From Algihabitans sp965233705 (GTDB lineage Bacteria; Pseudomonadota; Alphaproteobacteria; Kiloniellales; DSM-21159), in contig CBDDTF010000001.1 of assembly GCA_965233705.1 (NCBI GenBank), forward strand, positions 682,001 through 746,000: 64,000 nucleotides of DNA. Reading direction: 5' to 3'. Below the pieces are notes generated by a model that was not told where the DNA came from, made no database searches, and saw only the letters and a program-made list of their open reading frames with translations. This document shows positions 17,065 to 24,953 of this stretch, in pieces; positions within the stretch are counted from its first letter, which is position 1, and every line of letters starts with the position of its first letter. Position numbers and translations under genes: made by a program.

Positions 17065-18165
17065 TCAGGTCCCGTAGGGAAAGTCCAGGGCCCGCGCCTG
17101 CATGAAGGCCAGTTCCGAAGCGTTGGTGTAGGGCATCACCGTCCTGCGGAAGCTCATCAGGCTGTCGTAGACCTCGCGGCTGAGGGCGTCCTCCTCCGCC
17201 GCGGCGGCGACCACCTCGCCGGCCACCTTGCCCAGCCCGGTCAGCACGGCGTCGCTGAGGAAGCGCATCTCGACACCGTGCTCCTCCTGCAGCGTGCGGT
17301 AGGCCTGGGCGTTCTTGGCCACGAACTCCGAGAGCACCACGCTGTTGGCCATCTCGTTGGCGGCCTGCACGATCGCCTTCATGTCGTCGGGCAGCTCCTC
17401 CCAGGCGGCCTTGTTGATGAAGCAGTCGAGCACGCCGCAGGGCTCCATCCAACCGGGCCAGACGCAGTACTTCGCCACCTTGTGCAGGCCGAAGGCCATG
17501 TCGTTGAGGGGGCCGACGAAGTCGGCGCCGTCGATGGCATTGGTCTGCAGCGCCTGCGGCACCTCGCCCAGCGGCACCTGCACCGGCGTCGCGCCGATCT
17601 CGCGCAGCACCTTGGCGCCCAGGCCGCCGGAGCGGACTTTCAGGCCCTTGTAGTCCTCCAGGCTGTTGATCTCGGCGTTGAACCAGCCGGCCGACTGCAC
17701 CGAGGTGTTGCCGCTCGGCAGGAACTTCACGCCCATCTCGCCGTAGACCTTGTCGGCGATCTCCTGGCCGCCGCCGAAGCGGAACCAGGCGTTCTGCTCC
17801 TGCGTGGTCAGGCCGAAGGGCAGCGGCGTGAAGAACTGCACCGCCGGCAGCTTGCCCGCCCAGTAGGCCGGGTAGCCGTGGCCCATCTCCAGGCCGCCGT
17901 CCGCGACCACGTCCATTACCTGCAGCGGCGGCGCGATCTCGCCGGCGGCATAGAGCTCGATGGTCAGCCGCCCGCCCGAGGCCTTGGAGACGTAGTCGGC
18001 GACGAGCTGCGGACCGGTCCACAGCAGCGGCGAGTTCTGTCGCCAGGTCGCCTGCATCCGCCACTTGATGCGGTTCTGCGAGATCGCCGGGCTGGCGACC
18101 CCGGCGGCCGCGACGCCCGCGGCGCCAAGGGCGCCGGCCGCCTTGAGGAACTGTCTGCGCTTCAT
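17065..18165 (-). CDS. TRAP transporter substrate-binding protein, Tat-type signal (candidate picolinate binding protein)
   Basis: Periplasmic binding protein of 366 residues. The N-terminus MKRRQFLKAAGALGAAG is a twin-arginine signal. The mature protein (IKWRMQATWRQNSPLLWTGP) resembles the TakP/DctP branch that binds 2-oxo acids and aromatic carboxylates, with the conserved GLKVRSGGLGAKVLREIG segment. A clear AAAGGAG precedes the ATG. It lies 79 bp upstream of the Mo-hydroxylase genes and downstream of its own permease genes, in one probable transcript starting near 20390. Context makes picolinate or another pyridinecarboxylate the likely ligand. Confidence 0.9.
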   Translation of the reverse strand: MKRRQFLKAAGALGAAGVAAAGVASPAISQNRIKWRMQATWRQNSPLLWTGPQLVADYVSKASGGRLTIELYAAGEIAPPLQVMDVVADGGLEMGHGYPAYWAGKLPAVQFFTPLPFGLTTQEQNAWFRFGGGQEIADKVYGEMGVKFLPSGNTSVQSAGWFNAEINSLEDYKGLKVRSGGLGAKVLREIGATPVQVPLGEVPQALQTNAIDGADFVGPLNDMAFGLHKVAKYCVWPGWMEPCGVLDCFINKAAWEELPDDMKAIVQAANEMANSVVLSEFVAKNAQAYRTLQEEHGVEMRFLSDAVLTGLGKVAGEVVAAAAEEDALSREVYDSLMSFRRTVMPYTNASELAFMQARALDFPYGT

Positions 18166-18256
18166 TCTTCTCGACTCCTTTCGCTCTCCCAGACTCGACC
18201 GGACCTGCGCGGACCGACCGCCTTCCCGTCCGCCGCCCGCCCCTGGCGGACGGCCG

Positions 18257-19639
18257 TCAGAAGAGGAGCCCCGGCAGCCATGTCGCCAGCTCCGGAAAGA
18301 TCCAGAGCAGCGCCACCGCCAGGATTTGGATGACGACGAAGGGCACCACGCCGCGGTAGATCGTCGTGACCGAGAGGGTCTTGGCCACGCCCTGCAGGTA
18401 GAAGATCGCGAAGCCGAACGGCGGCGTCAGGTAGCTGGTCTGCAGCACGATCGCCATGGCCACGCCCAGCAGCACCGGGTCCGCGCCCATCATGATCAGC
18501 ACGGGGGCGAAGATCGGCACGACGATGAAGATGATCTCGAAGGTGTCGATCAGGAAGCCCAGGAAGAACATCACCGTCAGGACGAAGATCAGCCCGCCCA
18601 GCAGGCCGCCCGGCATGTCCTGCAGCAGATCGGTGATCACGTCGTCGCCGCCGAAGCCGCGGAAGACCAGCGCGAAGACCGTGGCGCCGATCAGGATGGC
18701 GAAGATCATGTTGCTGATGAAGAAGGTCGAGCGCGACACGTCGCTCAGCAGGCCGGCATGGAAGCGCCCGCGCAGCGCCGCGATGGCGCAGGCGCCCAGG
18801 GCGCCGACCGCCGCCGATTCCGTCGCCGTGGCGATGCCGGTGAGGATCGAGCCCAGGACCAGCACGATCAGGGTGATCGGCGGCACCACCGCGACCAGCG
18901 CCCGGCGGCCGAGGGTGTCGCGCTCCTGCGCCGTCATGGCGACCGGCGGGCAGCTCTCCGGCCGGCGCCAGGCGCAGAGCAGCAGCCAGGCGATGTAGAG
19001 CACCACCAGCACCAGGCCCGGCAGCAGCGCCGCGGCGAAGAGGTCGGTGATGGACACCGCGTCGGAGCTGAAGCGCCCGAGCCGCAGGTTGGCCTGGGTG
19101 TTGGCGTTCTGCAGCATGATCCCGAGCAGGATCAGCACCGTCGACGGCGGGATGAGCTGGGCCATGGTGCCGGAGGCGCAGATCACGCCGCTGGCCAGGC
19201 GCTGGTCGTAGCGCGCCCGTGCCATGGCCGGCAGGCTGATCAGCCCCATGGTCACCACCGTGGCGCCGACGATCCCCGTCGAGGCCGCCAGGAGCGCGCC
19301 CACCAGCACGACCGAGATGCCCAGGCCGCCGCGCAGGTTGCCGAAGGCCTGCCCCATGGTGATCAACAGGTCCTCGGCAATGCGCGAGCGCTCCAGCACC
19401 ACGCCCATGAAGACGAAGAGCGGCACGGCGACGAGCGTCTCGTTGGTCATCAGGTCGACGATCCGCCCGGCGATCGAGGACATCATGCCCCAGACGAAGA
19501 CGTCCAGCGCCGCCCCCAGGGCGGCGAAGGCGACGCCCACGCCGATCAGGCCGTAGGCCACGGGAAAGCCGGTCAGCAGCACCAGGAAGGCGCCCGCGAA
19601 GAGCAGCAGCGACAGCGTGCCGCCGAGGTCGTCACCCAT
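18257..19639 (-). CDS. TRAP transporter large permease (DctM family)
   Basis: Inner-membrane protein of 460 residues with 12 or so hydrophobic helices. Conserved loops are GALLAASTGIVGATVVTMG, MAQLIPPSTVLILLG and TSYLTPPFGFAIFYLQG. The longer size and these sequences match the TakP-type (2-oxo acid/aromatic) TRAP group. The ATG at 19639 overlaps the small permease gene by 8 bp. It is part of the candidate picolinate uptake system. Confidence 0.92.
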   Translation of the reverse strand: MGDDLGGTLSLLLFAGAFLVLLTGFPVAYGLIGVGVAFAALGAALDVFVWGMMSSIAGRIVDLMTNETLVAVPLFVFMGVVLERSRIAEDLLITMGQAFGNLRGGLGISVVLVGALLAASTGIVGATVVTMGLISLPAMARARYDQRLASGVICASGTMAQLIPPSTVLILLGIMLQNANTQANLRLGRFSSDAVSITDLFAAALLPGLVLVVLYIAWLLLCAWRRPESCPPVAMTAQERDTLGRRALVAVVPPITLIVLVLGSILTGIATATESAAVGALGACAIAALRGRFHAGLLSDVSRSTFFISNMIFAILIGATVFALVFRGFGGDDVITDLLQDMPGGLLGGLIFVLTVMFFLGFLIDTFEIIFIVVPIFAPVLIMMGADPVLLGVAMAIVLQTSYLTPPFGFAIFYLQGVAKTLSVTTIYRGVVPFVVIQILAVALLWIFPELATWLPGLLF

Positions 19640-20174
19640 TGCGGCGATCCTCCAGCAGGTCGTCGGCGGGCCCGGCCCGCAGGGCGTCCAGCGCGCGCAC
19701 CGCGAGAGAGACGCCCTGCAGCGCGGTGAGCGCGCAGAACAGCGGAACGCAGAGTTTCAGGACGTAGAGGAAGGGCAGGCCGTCGATGGTCGGCGAGGCC
19801 TCGAGCGCGCGCAGCGAGCGATAGACGCTGGGCCAGGCGACGGCCGCGACCGCGTAGCAGGACGGCCAGAGCAGAAGCACCACACCGAGCAGATTGACCA
19901 GCGCTTGGCCGCGCGCCGGCAAGTGGCCGTAGAGCACCTCGACCCGGACATGGCGGTTCTGTTGCAGCAGATAGGGCGCACCGAGCGTGAAGATCACGCC
20001 GTTGAGCCACACGAAGCTCTCGGACAGCCAGGGGAAGCCGATCCCCACCGCATAGCGCAGCACCACCACGGCGGCGGCCAGCAGCACCACCAGCGGCACA
20101 GCGAGGATCAGCAGCCGGCCGAGCAGCGCGATGAGCCGGTCGATGTGGTCGGCGAGCCGTCGAAGCGCGACCAA
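19632..20174 (-). CDS. TRAP transporter small permease (DctQ family), TTG start
   Basis: Inner-membrane protein of 180 residues with four helices, sequence MVALRRLADHIDRLIALLG at the N-terminus. The only suitable start is TTG at 20174, with GGGAG about 10 nt upstream; an upstream small ORF ends 3 nt before it, so translational coupling is possible. First structural gene of the TRAP/Mo-hydroxylase transcript controlled by the palindrome-bearing promoter at 20394-20423. Confidence 0.85.
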   Translation of the reverse strand: MVALRRLADHIDRLIALLGRLLILAVPLVVLLAAAVVVLRYAVGIGFPWLSESFVWLNGVIFTLGAPYLLQQNRHVRVEVLYGHLPARGQALVNLLGVVLLLWPSCYAVAAVAWPSVYRSLRALEASPTIDGLPFLYVLKLCVPLFCALTALQGVSLAVRALDALRAGPADDLLEDRRNG

Positions 20175-20177
20175 GGC

Positions 20178-20312
20178 TCAGCGCTCCCGTCGATGGGCGG
20201 CGGCTACCGCAGCAGCGGTGGCGGTGGCGGTGGCGGTGGCAGCGCGTCGCGGGCAGCCGCCGGCCTCGTCATGCGACCGGCGCTGGCCGGTGCGCCCGGC
20301 AGTGGTCGTCAT
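20178..20312 (-). CDS. possible 44-residue leader ORF upstream of the TRAP genes
   Basis: ATG at 20312 preceded by a strong GGGGAGG 6-7 nt upstream, stop at 20178, ending 3 nt before the TTG of the TRAP small permease. The product (MTTTAGRTGQRRSHDEAGG..., then an Ala/Thr run from the hexamer repeat, ending HRRER) resembles no family. It could be a coupled leader peptide, or the ribosome site could be a relic of an earlier small-permease start. Low confidence as a protein. Confidence 0.3.
   Translation of the reverse strand: MTTTAGRTGQRRSHDEAGGCPRRAATATATATAAAVAAAHRRER
20217..20240. repeat. hexanucleotide microsatellite (GGTGGC)x4
   Basis: Four perfect copies of GGTGGC with an imperfect flank, in the leader between the TRAP promoter and the first TRAP gene, inside the possible leader ORF where it encodes alternating Ala-Thr on the minus strand. 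Copy-number change would alter leader length in multiples of two codons without a frameshift. Confidence 0.7.
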
Positions 20313-20392
20313 CCCTGACCTCCCCGTTTCCCGAAGGCGTTGGGCCCGCCCTGTCCGGCACGGCCGCCCTCCGAAATTATCTTCTAATTGCG

Positions 20393-20423
20393 CAGTATAC
20401 TGATTAGTTTCTGCGGCTGTCAA
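20393..20423 (-). promoter_or_regulatory. promoter with overlapping CAGTATACTG operator, TRAP/Mo-hydroxylase operon
   Basis: On the minus strand: perfect -35 TTGACA (20423-20418), 18-bp spacer and -10 TATACT (20399-20394). The -10 is embedded in the 10-bp palindrome CAGTATACTG (20393-20402). The same palindrome recurs at four other intergenic places in this catabolic block. The layout fits repression by the MarR protein encoded 260 bp away; which protein binds is inference. Confidence 0.7.
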
Positions 20424-20544
20424 TGAGTTGCTTTCGCAGGCTGCTCCTGCAACGGCATTTTTTATAAATTATTGAAAAATCGCATTATTTTCCTATTTTT
20501 TGGAGAACCGCCTCGCGGGGCGGCTGCTGGCAATGAGTGGATTA
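20424..20544. other. AT-rich spacer between divergent TRAP and marR promoters
   Basis: Contains about 60 bp of AT-rich DNA (20458-20503), strikingly different from the GC-rich genes around it, plus two short GC hairpins (GCAG..CCTGC near 20437-20451 and CCGCC..GGCGG near 20510-20525). No gene. It may act as an UP element or a bendable control region. Confidence 0.4.
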
Positions 20545-20572
20545 TTGGAAATTGCACGTTGAATTTTATGAT
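20545..20572 (+). promoter_or_regulatory. candidate promoter of the marR (picR-like) gene
   Basis: TTGGAA (20545-20550), 16-bp spacer, TATGAT (20567-20572), about 90 bp upstream of the MarR start. No copy of the CAGTATACTG palindrome overlaps it, although one lies about 150 bp away at 20393. Confidence 0.4.
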
Positions 20573-20663
20573 CCCATATTGACTAATAGGCGATCATGAA
20601 ATCCGCTGACGCTCAGGGGCGGCGCAGCGGCGTCCGCAGGCAAAGCAGAAAGGTCACGCAAGC

Positions 20664-21278
20664 ATGGCGAAGACGTCCAAGGCGAAAGCCAAAGCGACGA
20701 CACCGAAGCGATCCGCCGAGACGGACTCTCCGAGCAAGGCCGGCCACCCCGCCGAGGCCAAGTCGGGCGACGCCAAGACGGGCGACGCCAAGACGGGCGG
20801 CGCCCCCAGCCCGCTGCTGTTCGAGCGCCTGCCCCTCTGGTCGCGGCCCGGCTATCTGGTCCGGCGCGTTCACCAGATCCACCAGGCGCTGTTCCTGGAG
20901 GAGTGCAAGGACTTCGAGATCACGCCGGTGCAGTACGGCCTGCTGACCACCCTGAAGCACACGCCGGACCTGGACCAGAACTCGCTCGGCCAGGAACTCG
21001 GCCTCGACCGGACCAACGTCGCCGACGTTCTGGTGCGCCTGAGCAAGCGCGGCCTGGTCGAGCGGCGCAAGAGCGAAGAGGACCGCCGCATGGTCCTGGC
21101 CCGCCTGACGCCGGAGGGCGAACGCGTGACCGACGAGATGTTCGAGGCGATGCGCCGCGCCCAGGAGCGGCTGCTGGAGCCGCTGCTGCCGCAGGAGCGC
21201 AACGCCTTCGTCACCATGCTGATCCGGCTGGTCGACGGCAACAATCACCTCGGACGCACCGTCTTCAACCCGAAGTGA
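20664..21278 (+). CDS. picR: MarR family transcriptional regulator (PicR-like candidate repressor)
   Basis: MarR/SlyA winged-helix regulator of 204 residues. Residues about 1-50 are a Lys/Ala-rich, presumably disordered extension with three 15-bp repeats (KSGDAKTGDAKTGG). Then come the dimerisation helix (WSRPGYLVRRVHQIHQALF), the recognition helix region (SLGQELGLDRTNVADVLVRLSKRG) and the wing (RRKSEEDRRMVLARLTPEG). AGAAAGG precedes the ATG. It lies between the TRAP/Mo-hydroxylase operon and the Rieske operon. In nicotinate (NicR) and picolinate (PicR) clusters the local repressor is also a MarR protein, so a pathway-repressor role is likely. Confidence 0.9.
   Translation: MAKTSKAKAKATTPKRSAETDSPSKAGHPAEAKSGDAKTGDAKTGGAPSPLLFERLPLWSRPGYLVRRVHQIHQALFLEECKDFEITPVQYGLLTTLKHTPDLDQNSLGQELGLDRTNVADVLVRLSKRGLVERRKSEEDRRMVLARLTPEGERVTDEMFEAMRRAQERLLEPLLPQERNAFVTMLIRLVDGNNHLGRTVFNPK
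20757..20801 (+). repeat. three 15-bp tandem repeats inside the marR gene
   Basis: Units GCCAAGTCGGGCGAC (20757-20771), GCCAAGACGGGCGAC (20772-20786) and GCCAAGACGGGCGGC (20787-20801) encode the A-K-S/T-G-D/G repeats of the unstructured N-terminal tail. The reading frame is kept by the 15-bp unit. Confidence 0.8.
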
Positions 21279-21316
21279 CCGGCGCAAGGGCCGAGTCGGG
21301 CCGCCCCGCCACCGCC

Positions 21317-21820
21317 TCAGACCGGCAGCACCAGGGCGTTGGGCACCAGCAGGTTGTCGTAGACGCACACCCGCCGGCGCAGCAGCAGGCCGCTGTCGTC
21401 GCCGCGCACGAACTGGTCGTGGTAGACGCCGGACTGGTGGATCGTGACCTTGGCTTCGTCGTGCAGCGTCTGCAGCAGCAGGTAGGTCGAGGCCGCCCGC
21501 ACGGTCTCGCCCTCGGCCGCCACGATGCGCGTGTTGCTGACGACGTGGCGCAGGTAGCGCGGCGCGAACATCGCGGTGTTGGCGATGGCGTAGGCCCGGT
21601 CCTTCAGCATGGCCTTGCCCTCGCAGTAGATCAGCCCGACCGGCAGCGCCGCCTCGAAGTTCTCCCGCGCGGTCACGCTGTAGAAGCCGTCCTCGGTGAA
21701 GAACTCCGGCCAGTCCTGCAGGTCGCCCTCGTCCAGCGTGTGGCAGTAGGCGGCGTTGAAGGCCTCGATCTCCAGGCGCAGGCCGTGCTGCTGCAGCAGG
21801 GCGCTCGGCATAGTCGACAT
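21317..21820 (-). CDS. aromatic-ring-hydroxylating oxygenase small (beta) subunit
   Basis: Small, non-catalytic subunit of 167 residues of the SnoaL-like cystatin-fold beta family. Visible family features are FNAAYCHTLDEGDLQDWPEFFTEDGFYSV near residues 20-48 and the C-terminal LLRRRVCVYDNLLVPNALVLP. The ATG at 21820 has GAGGG about 9 nt upstream; a TTG 24 bp earlier is less likely. It follows the oxygenase gene by 25 bp and assembles with its alpha domain, normally as an alpha3beta3 hexamer. Confidence 0.88.
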   Translation of the reverse strand: MSTMPSALLQQHGLRLEIEAFNAAYCHTLDEGDLQDWPEFFTEDGFYSVTARENFEAALPVGLIYCEGKAMLKDRAYAIANTAMFAPRYLRHVVSNTRIVAAEGETVRAASTYLLLQTLHDEAKVTIHQSGVYHDQFVRGDDSGLLLRRRVCVYDNLLVPNALVLPV

Positions 21821-21845
21821 CTTGACGTCCCTCGTTCCGCTCAAA

Positions 21846-24752
21846 TCAAAGCCCCAGCTCGCGCCGCCAGTAGCGGTACAGGCCGCGGATCGCCGCCTCC
21901 GAGATGAGGGTGTCCGAGGTCCCCGCGGGCGTGTCCGGGTCCAGCGCCACGAGGTGTTCGCCCGGCCGCCCGCGCAGCATGCCGTCCTGAACGAACTTGA
22001 TCGCCTCGTTGTCCTCCAGGCCGAGGAAGCCGGCGGGGCCCATCAGATTACCCTGGCGCAGACGATGCCGGGTCATCTCCGCGTCGTCGTCGGCATAGCC
22101 GAACATGGTCCAGTTCATGACGAACTCGTTCGGCCCGTTCGGCACGATCTGGCGCACGCCGAGGGTGTTCATCTCGCGCTGGACGACCAGGTTCGGCCAG
22201 ATGGTCTGCATGGTGACCGACCAGGGGGAGTCGAACTCCTCCACGTAGTCCATGAAGCGCGCGTCGTTCAGCCCCATGCCCTCGCGGTAGGCCCGCATCT
22301 CCTTGCGGGCTTCGGCGTCGACCTTGGTGCCGTCGGACTTGGCCGAGGCCATGGTGCCATGCCGGCCGGTGGCGTCGCAGATCATCTGCGACTTGTTGCC
22401 GGCGACCAGCAGGCCGAAGGTCACCAGGAAGGTGTGCAGCAGGGTCGCGTGGTAGGGGTCCTTCAGGTTCTCGTGGTAGAGCTTCCAGTTCCCCGGCAGG
22501 GTGTTGCGGTAGTAGCCCAGGATCTTCAACGGCTTGCCGTGGAACACCGCGTCGAAGTCGCGAACGATCTCCGGCCCCATGTAGTCGGCCAGATCGGGCA
22601 TATCCTCGGCGTAGGAGGCGAAGACCACGCCGCCGCGCCGGGCCACGGCCAGCTTGCGGACCCCGTGCGCCTCCGGCTTGAAGTCCTTGGGCATGCCGCC
22701 CTTGCCGGCGACGCCGCGCCGGAAGGGAACGCCGGTCAGGTTGCCTGCCAGGTCGTAGGACCACTGGTGATAGGGACAGACGAACTCCTTGGCGTTGCCG
22801 CGCGCGGCGCGGCAGAACTCGGCCGCGCGGTGGGCGCAGCGGTTCTCGAAGACGTTGACCGCCCCGTCGGCGCCGCGCGCCACCACCACCGGGGTCGGCC
22901 CGACGTTGGAGCGCACGAAGTCGCCAGCCTCGGGGATCTCCGCCTCCAGCGCCACGTAGTTCCAGGTGCGCCCGTGGAAGATCCGCTCGACCTCGCGGGC
23001 ATAGATCGTCTCGTCGGTGTAGACCCAGTCGGGGATGCGCGATTCATCCTCCGGCCAGCGGTAGCGCTCTTGCAGGCTCTTTTGGGCGCTCTTCGGGGGA
23101 ATGTCCGTCATGGGCGTGTCGCTCTCCTTTCGCCTCCTGGCTGCCACCGCCGCGCCGCCGGCCGCCGGCGTCGCGGGGTCGAGCCTCTCGCCCGCCTCCA
23201 GCAGCGCGCGGCCCTGCCGCGCGCCCTCGGGATCGTCGAAGCTGACGACGGCCGCCACGCGGCCCTCGGCGTCCAGGCAGAAGAAGCTCTCGGCCTGCGG
23301 CCGGGCGGCGGCGCGGCGCACCAGGTTCTGGTCGGGTGCCGGCAGGCCGTAGATCTGGATCGTGCCGCCGAACTGGTCCGACCAGAACCAGGGCGTGGTC
23401 TCGTAGCGGCTGGGCCGCCCGACGGCGCTGCGCCCGGCCGCGACGCCCTGGTCCTGGGCGTTGCGCCAGGACTCCAGACGCAGCGGCGCGGCCTTGCCGG
23501 CGTGGGGATAGCCGGCGACGTCGCCGGCGGCGAAGATGTCGGGATCGGAGGTGGCGCCGTAGGCATCGACCGTCACGCTCCCGTCGACGGCGAGCCCGGC
23601 GGCCTCCGCCAGCTCCAGGTTCGGCGCCGCGCCGACGCCGACGACCACCAGGTCCGCCGCCAGACGGCGGCCGTCAGCCAGGCGCACCGCCTCGACCGCG
23701 CCGTCGGCGCCGGCCGCAAGGCCCGCGACCTCGACGCCGGTTTCGAGGGCCACGCCCCCTGCGCGCGCCCGCGCGGCCACGGCCTCGGCCGCCTCGGCCG
23801 GCAGCAGCCGGCTCATCAGCGCCGGTGCGCGCTCCAGCAGCGTCACCTCGAGGCCGAGCGCGCGCGCGCTGGAGGCGACCTCCAGACCGATGAAGCCGCC
23901 GCCGACCACGACCAGGCGGCGCGCGCGCCGCAGCGCCGCCGCCAACCGCCGCGAGTCGTCCAGGCTGCGCAGGGCGTACACGCCCGGCAGCTCAACGCCC
24001 GGCAGCGCCAGCCGGCGCGCGCGCGCGCCGGTCGCCAGGATCAGGCGGCCGTAGCCGCAGGTCTCGCCACCGTCGAGCCGCAGGGTCCTGGCCGCGCGGT
24101 CGATCGCCTCGACGCGCCGGCCGGTCATCAGCTCGATGGACAGCTCGGCCAGGCGCGCGGCGCTGAGCACCTGCGCCGCCTCGACCGCGACCCCTTCGGT
24201 CAGGAAGGTCTTGGACAGGGGCGGCCGTTCATAGGGCAGCTCGGGCTCGTCGCCGATCAGCAGGATGCGCCCCGTGAAGCCGGCCAGCCGCGCCGCCTCG
24301 GCCGCGCGCGCGCCGGCCTGCCCGGCCCCGACCACCACCAGCGGCGCGCCGTCCAGCGGGTCCGCCACCGCCAGATCTTCGGCCGGCCCCTCTGCCGAGG
24401 CGGCCGGGCCGGACCGGTCGGACGGGGCGGCGATCTCGGCGGGCCGTTCGAGATCGACGAAGACGGCGCCGCCCTCCAGCTTCACCGCAAAGGTGCGCAG
24501 GTCCTCGGTGACCGGCGGCCCCATCGCCTTGCCGGTGCGGATATCGAACAGCCCCTGGTGCAGCGGGCACTCGACGCAGCCGTCCTCGACATAGCCGTCG
24601 GTGAGCAGCGCGAACTGGTGAGTGCAGACATTGCCGATCGCGTAGATCTCGCCGTCCAGCACGAAGAGCGCCACACGCTCCCCCTCGACCTCGATCGCAA
24701 GCTGCCCGGCGGCGCGGACCTGCGCCTCCTCGGCGACCTGTAACCACCCCAT
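21846..24752 (-). CDS. fused Rieske ferredoxin / FAD ferredoxin reductase / Rieske oxygenase alpha subunit (candidate 6-hydroxypicolinate 3-hydroxylase)
   Basis: One uninterrupted frame of 968 codons with three modules. Residues 1-102: Rieske ferredoxin, C43-x-H45 and C62-xx-H65. Residues about 137-530: BphA4-type reductase with FAD motif VVVGAGQAGARA, NAD motif VVVGGGFIGLEV (about 281-292) and DIFAAGDVAG. Residues 548-968: ring-hydroxylating oxygenase alpha, Rieske C639-x-H641 and C659-xx-H662, bridging D765, iron ligands H768 and H773 (NLKDPYHATLLH). The ATG at 24752 has GGAGGGAGG upstream and is preferred to GTG 24770. An internal ATG (23111, residue 548) is preceded by AAAGGAG, so a separate alpha subunit may also be made. 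Expected role: hydroxylation of 6-hydroxypicolinate to 3,6-dihydroxypicolinate; inferred. Confidence 0.88.
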   Translation of the reverse strand: MGWLQVAEEAQVRAAGQLAIEVEGERVALFVLDGEIYAIGNVCTHQFALLTDGYVEDGCVECPLHQGLFDIRTGKAMGPPVTEDLRTFAVKLEGGAVFVDLERPAEIAAPSDRSGPAASAEGPAEDLAVADPLDGAPLVVVGAGQAGARAAEAARLAGFTGRILLIGDEPELPYERPPLSKTFLTEGVAVEAAQVLSAARLAELSIELMTGRRVEAIDRAARTLRLDGGETCGYGRLILATGARARRLALPGVELPGVYALRSLDDSRRLAAALRRARRLVVVGGGFIGLEVASSARALGLEVTLLERAPALMSRLLPAEAAEAVAARARAGGVALETGVEVAGLAAGADGAVEAVRLADGRRLAADLVVVGVGAAPNLELAEAAGLAVDGSVTVDAYGATSDPDIFAAGDVAGYPHAGKAAPLRLESWRNAQDQGVAAGRSAVGRPSRYETTPWFWSDQFGGTIQIYGLPAPDQNLVRRAAARPQAESFFCLDAEGRVAAVVSFDDPEGARQGRALLEAGERLDPATPAAGGAAVAARRRKESDTPMTDIPPKSAQKSLQERYRWPEDESRIPDWVYTDETIYAREVERIFHGRTWNYVALEAEIPEAGDFVRSNVGPTPVVVARGADGAVNVFENRCAHRAAEFCRAARGNAKEFVCPYHQWSYDLAGNLTGVPFRRGVAGKGGMPKDFKPEAHGVRKLAVARRGGVVFASYAEDMPDLADYMGPEIVRDFDAVFHGKPLKILGYYRNTLPGNWKLYHENLKDPYHATLLHTFLVTFGLLVAGNKSQMICDATGRHGTMASAKSDGTKVDAEARKEMRAYREGMGLNDARFMDYVEEFDSPWSVTMQTIWPNLVVQREMNTLGVRQIVPNGPNEFVMNWTMFGYADDDAEMTRHRLRQGNLMGPAGFLGLEDNEAIKFVQDGMLRGRPGEHLVALDPDTPAGTSDTLISEAAIRGLYRYWRRELGL
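23109..23126 (-). promoter_or_regulatory. internal ribosome site and start at the Rieske oxygenase module
   Basis: Reading the minus strand, AAAGGAG lies 14 nt before an in-frame ATG at 23111-23109 that begins MTDIPPKSAQKS, a normal oxygenase N-terminus. No stop codon separates it from the upstream reductase frame. This suggests the two were once separate genes, and that a free alpha subunit may still be translated from here. Confidence 0.5.
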
Positions 24753-24810
24753 AGAGGCCTCCCTCCTCACCGGTTTGCCGCTTCCTTGGCTCGGCTTCGA
24801 TTCATATACT

Positions 24811-24839
24811 CAGTATACTGCAGAATTTTCCAGAAGCAA
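24811..24839 (-). promoter_or_regulatory. promoter with CAGTATACTG operator, Rieske operon
   Basis: Minus strand: TTGCTT (24839-24834), 16-bp spacer, TATACT (24817-24812) within the palindrome CAGTATACTG at 24811-24820. A further half-like TATACT precedes it at 24805-24810 on the plus strand. About 60 bp upstream of the ATG at 24752. Same arrangement as at 20393 and 30731. Confidence 0.65.
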
Positions 24840-24876
24840 TAGCCGATCGAATATCGAGTTTCCCTACCCCGCCTTA

Positions 24877-24906
24877 TTGAAACCCACGATTTTCCTCAGT
24901 ATACCT
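24877..24906 (+). promoter_or_regulatory. promoter with operator variant, AraC/GlxA-type regulator gene
   Basis: Plus strand: TTGAAA (24877-24882), 17-bp spacer, TATACC (24900-24905). The -10 lies in TCAGTATACCT (24896-24906), a variant of the CAGTATACTG palindrome and the exact reverse complement of the site at 30599-30609. The predicted transcript would start near 24912, about 40 nt before the ATG at 24954. Confidence 0.6.
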
Positions 24907-24953
24907 CTTTTATAGCCACCGCCCGCCAGCGGGACACCGCGCCGAGCCAGACC

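Noticed and set aside
14841..17105. 754-codon open frame on the plus strand opposite the Mo-hydroxylase large subunit
   Set aside because: Same antisense artefact of GC bias; no recognisable domain.
21756..24743. 995-codon open frame on the plus strand opposite the Rieske fusion gene
   Set aside because: It is antisense to a frame with clear cofactor motifs, has Arg/Ala/Gly/His-rich translation without family motifs, and arises from the GC-rich third positions of the real gene.
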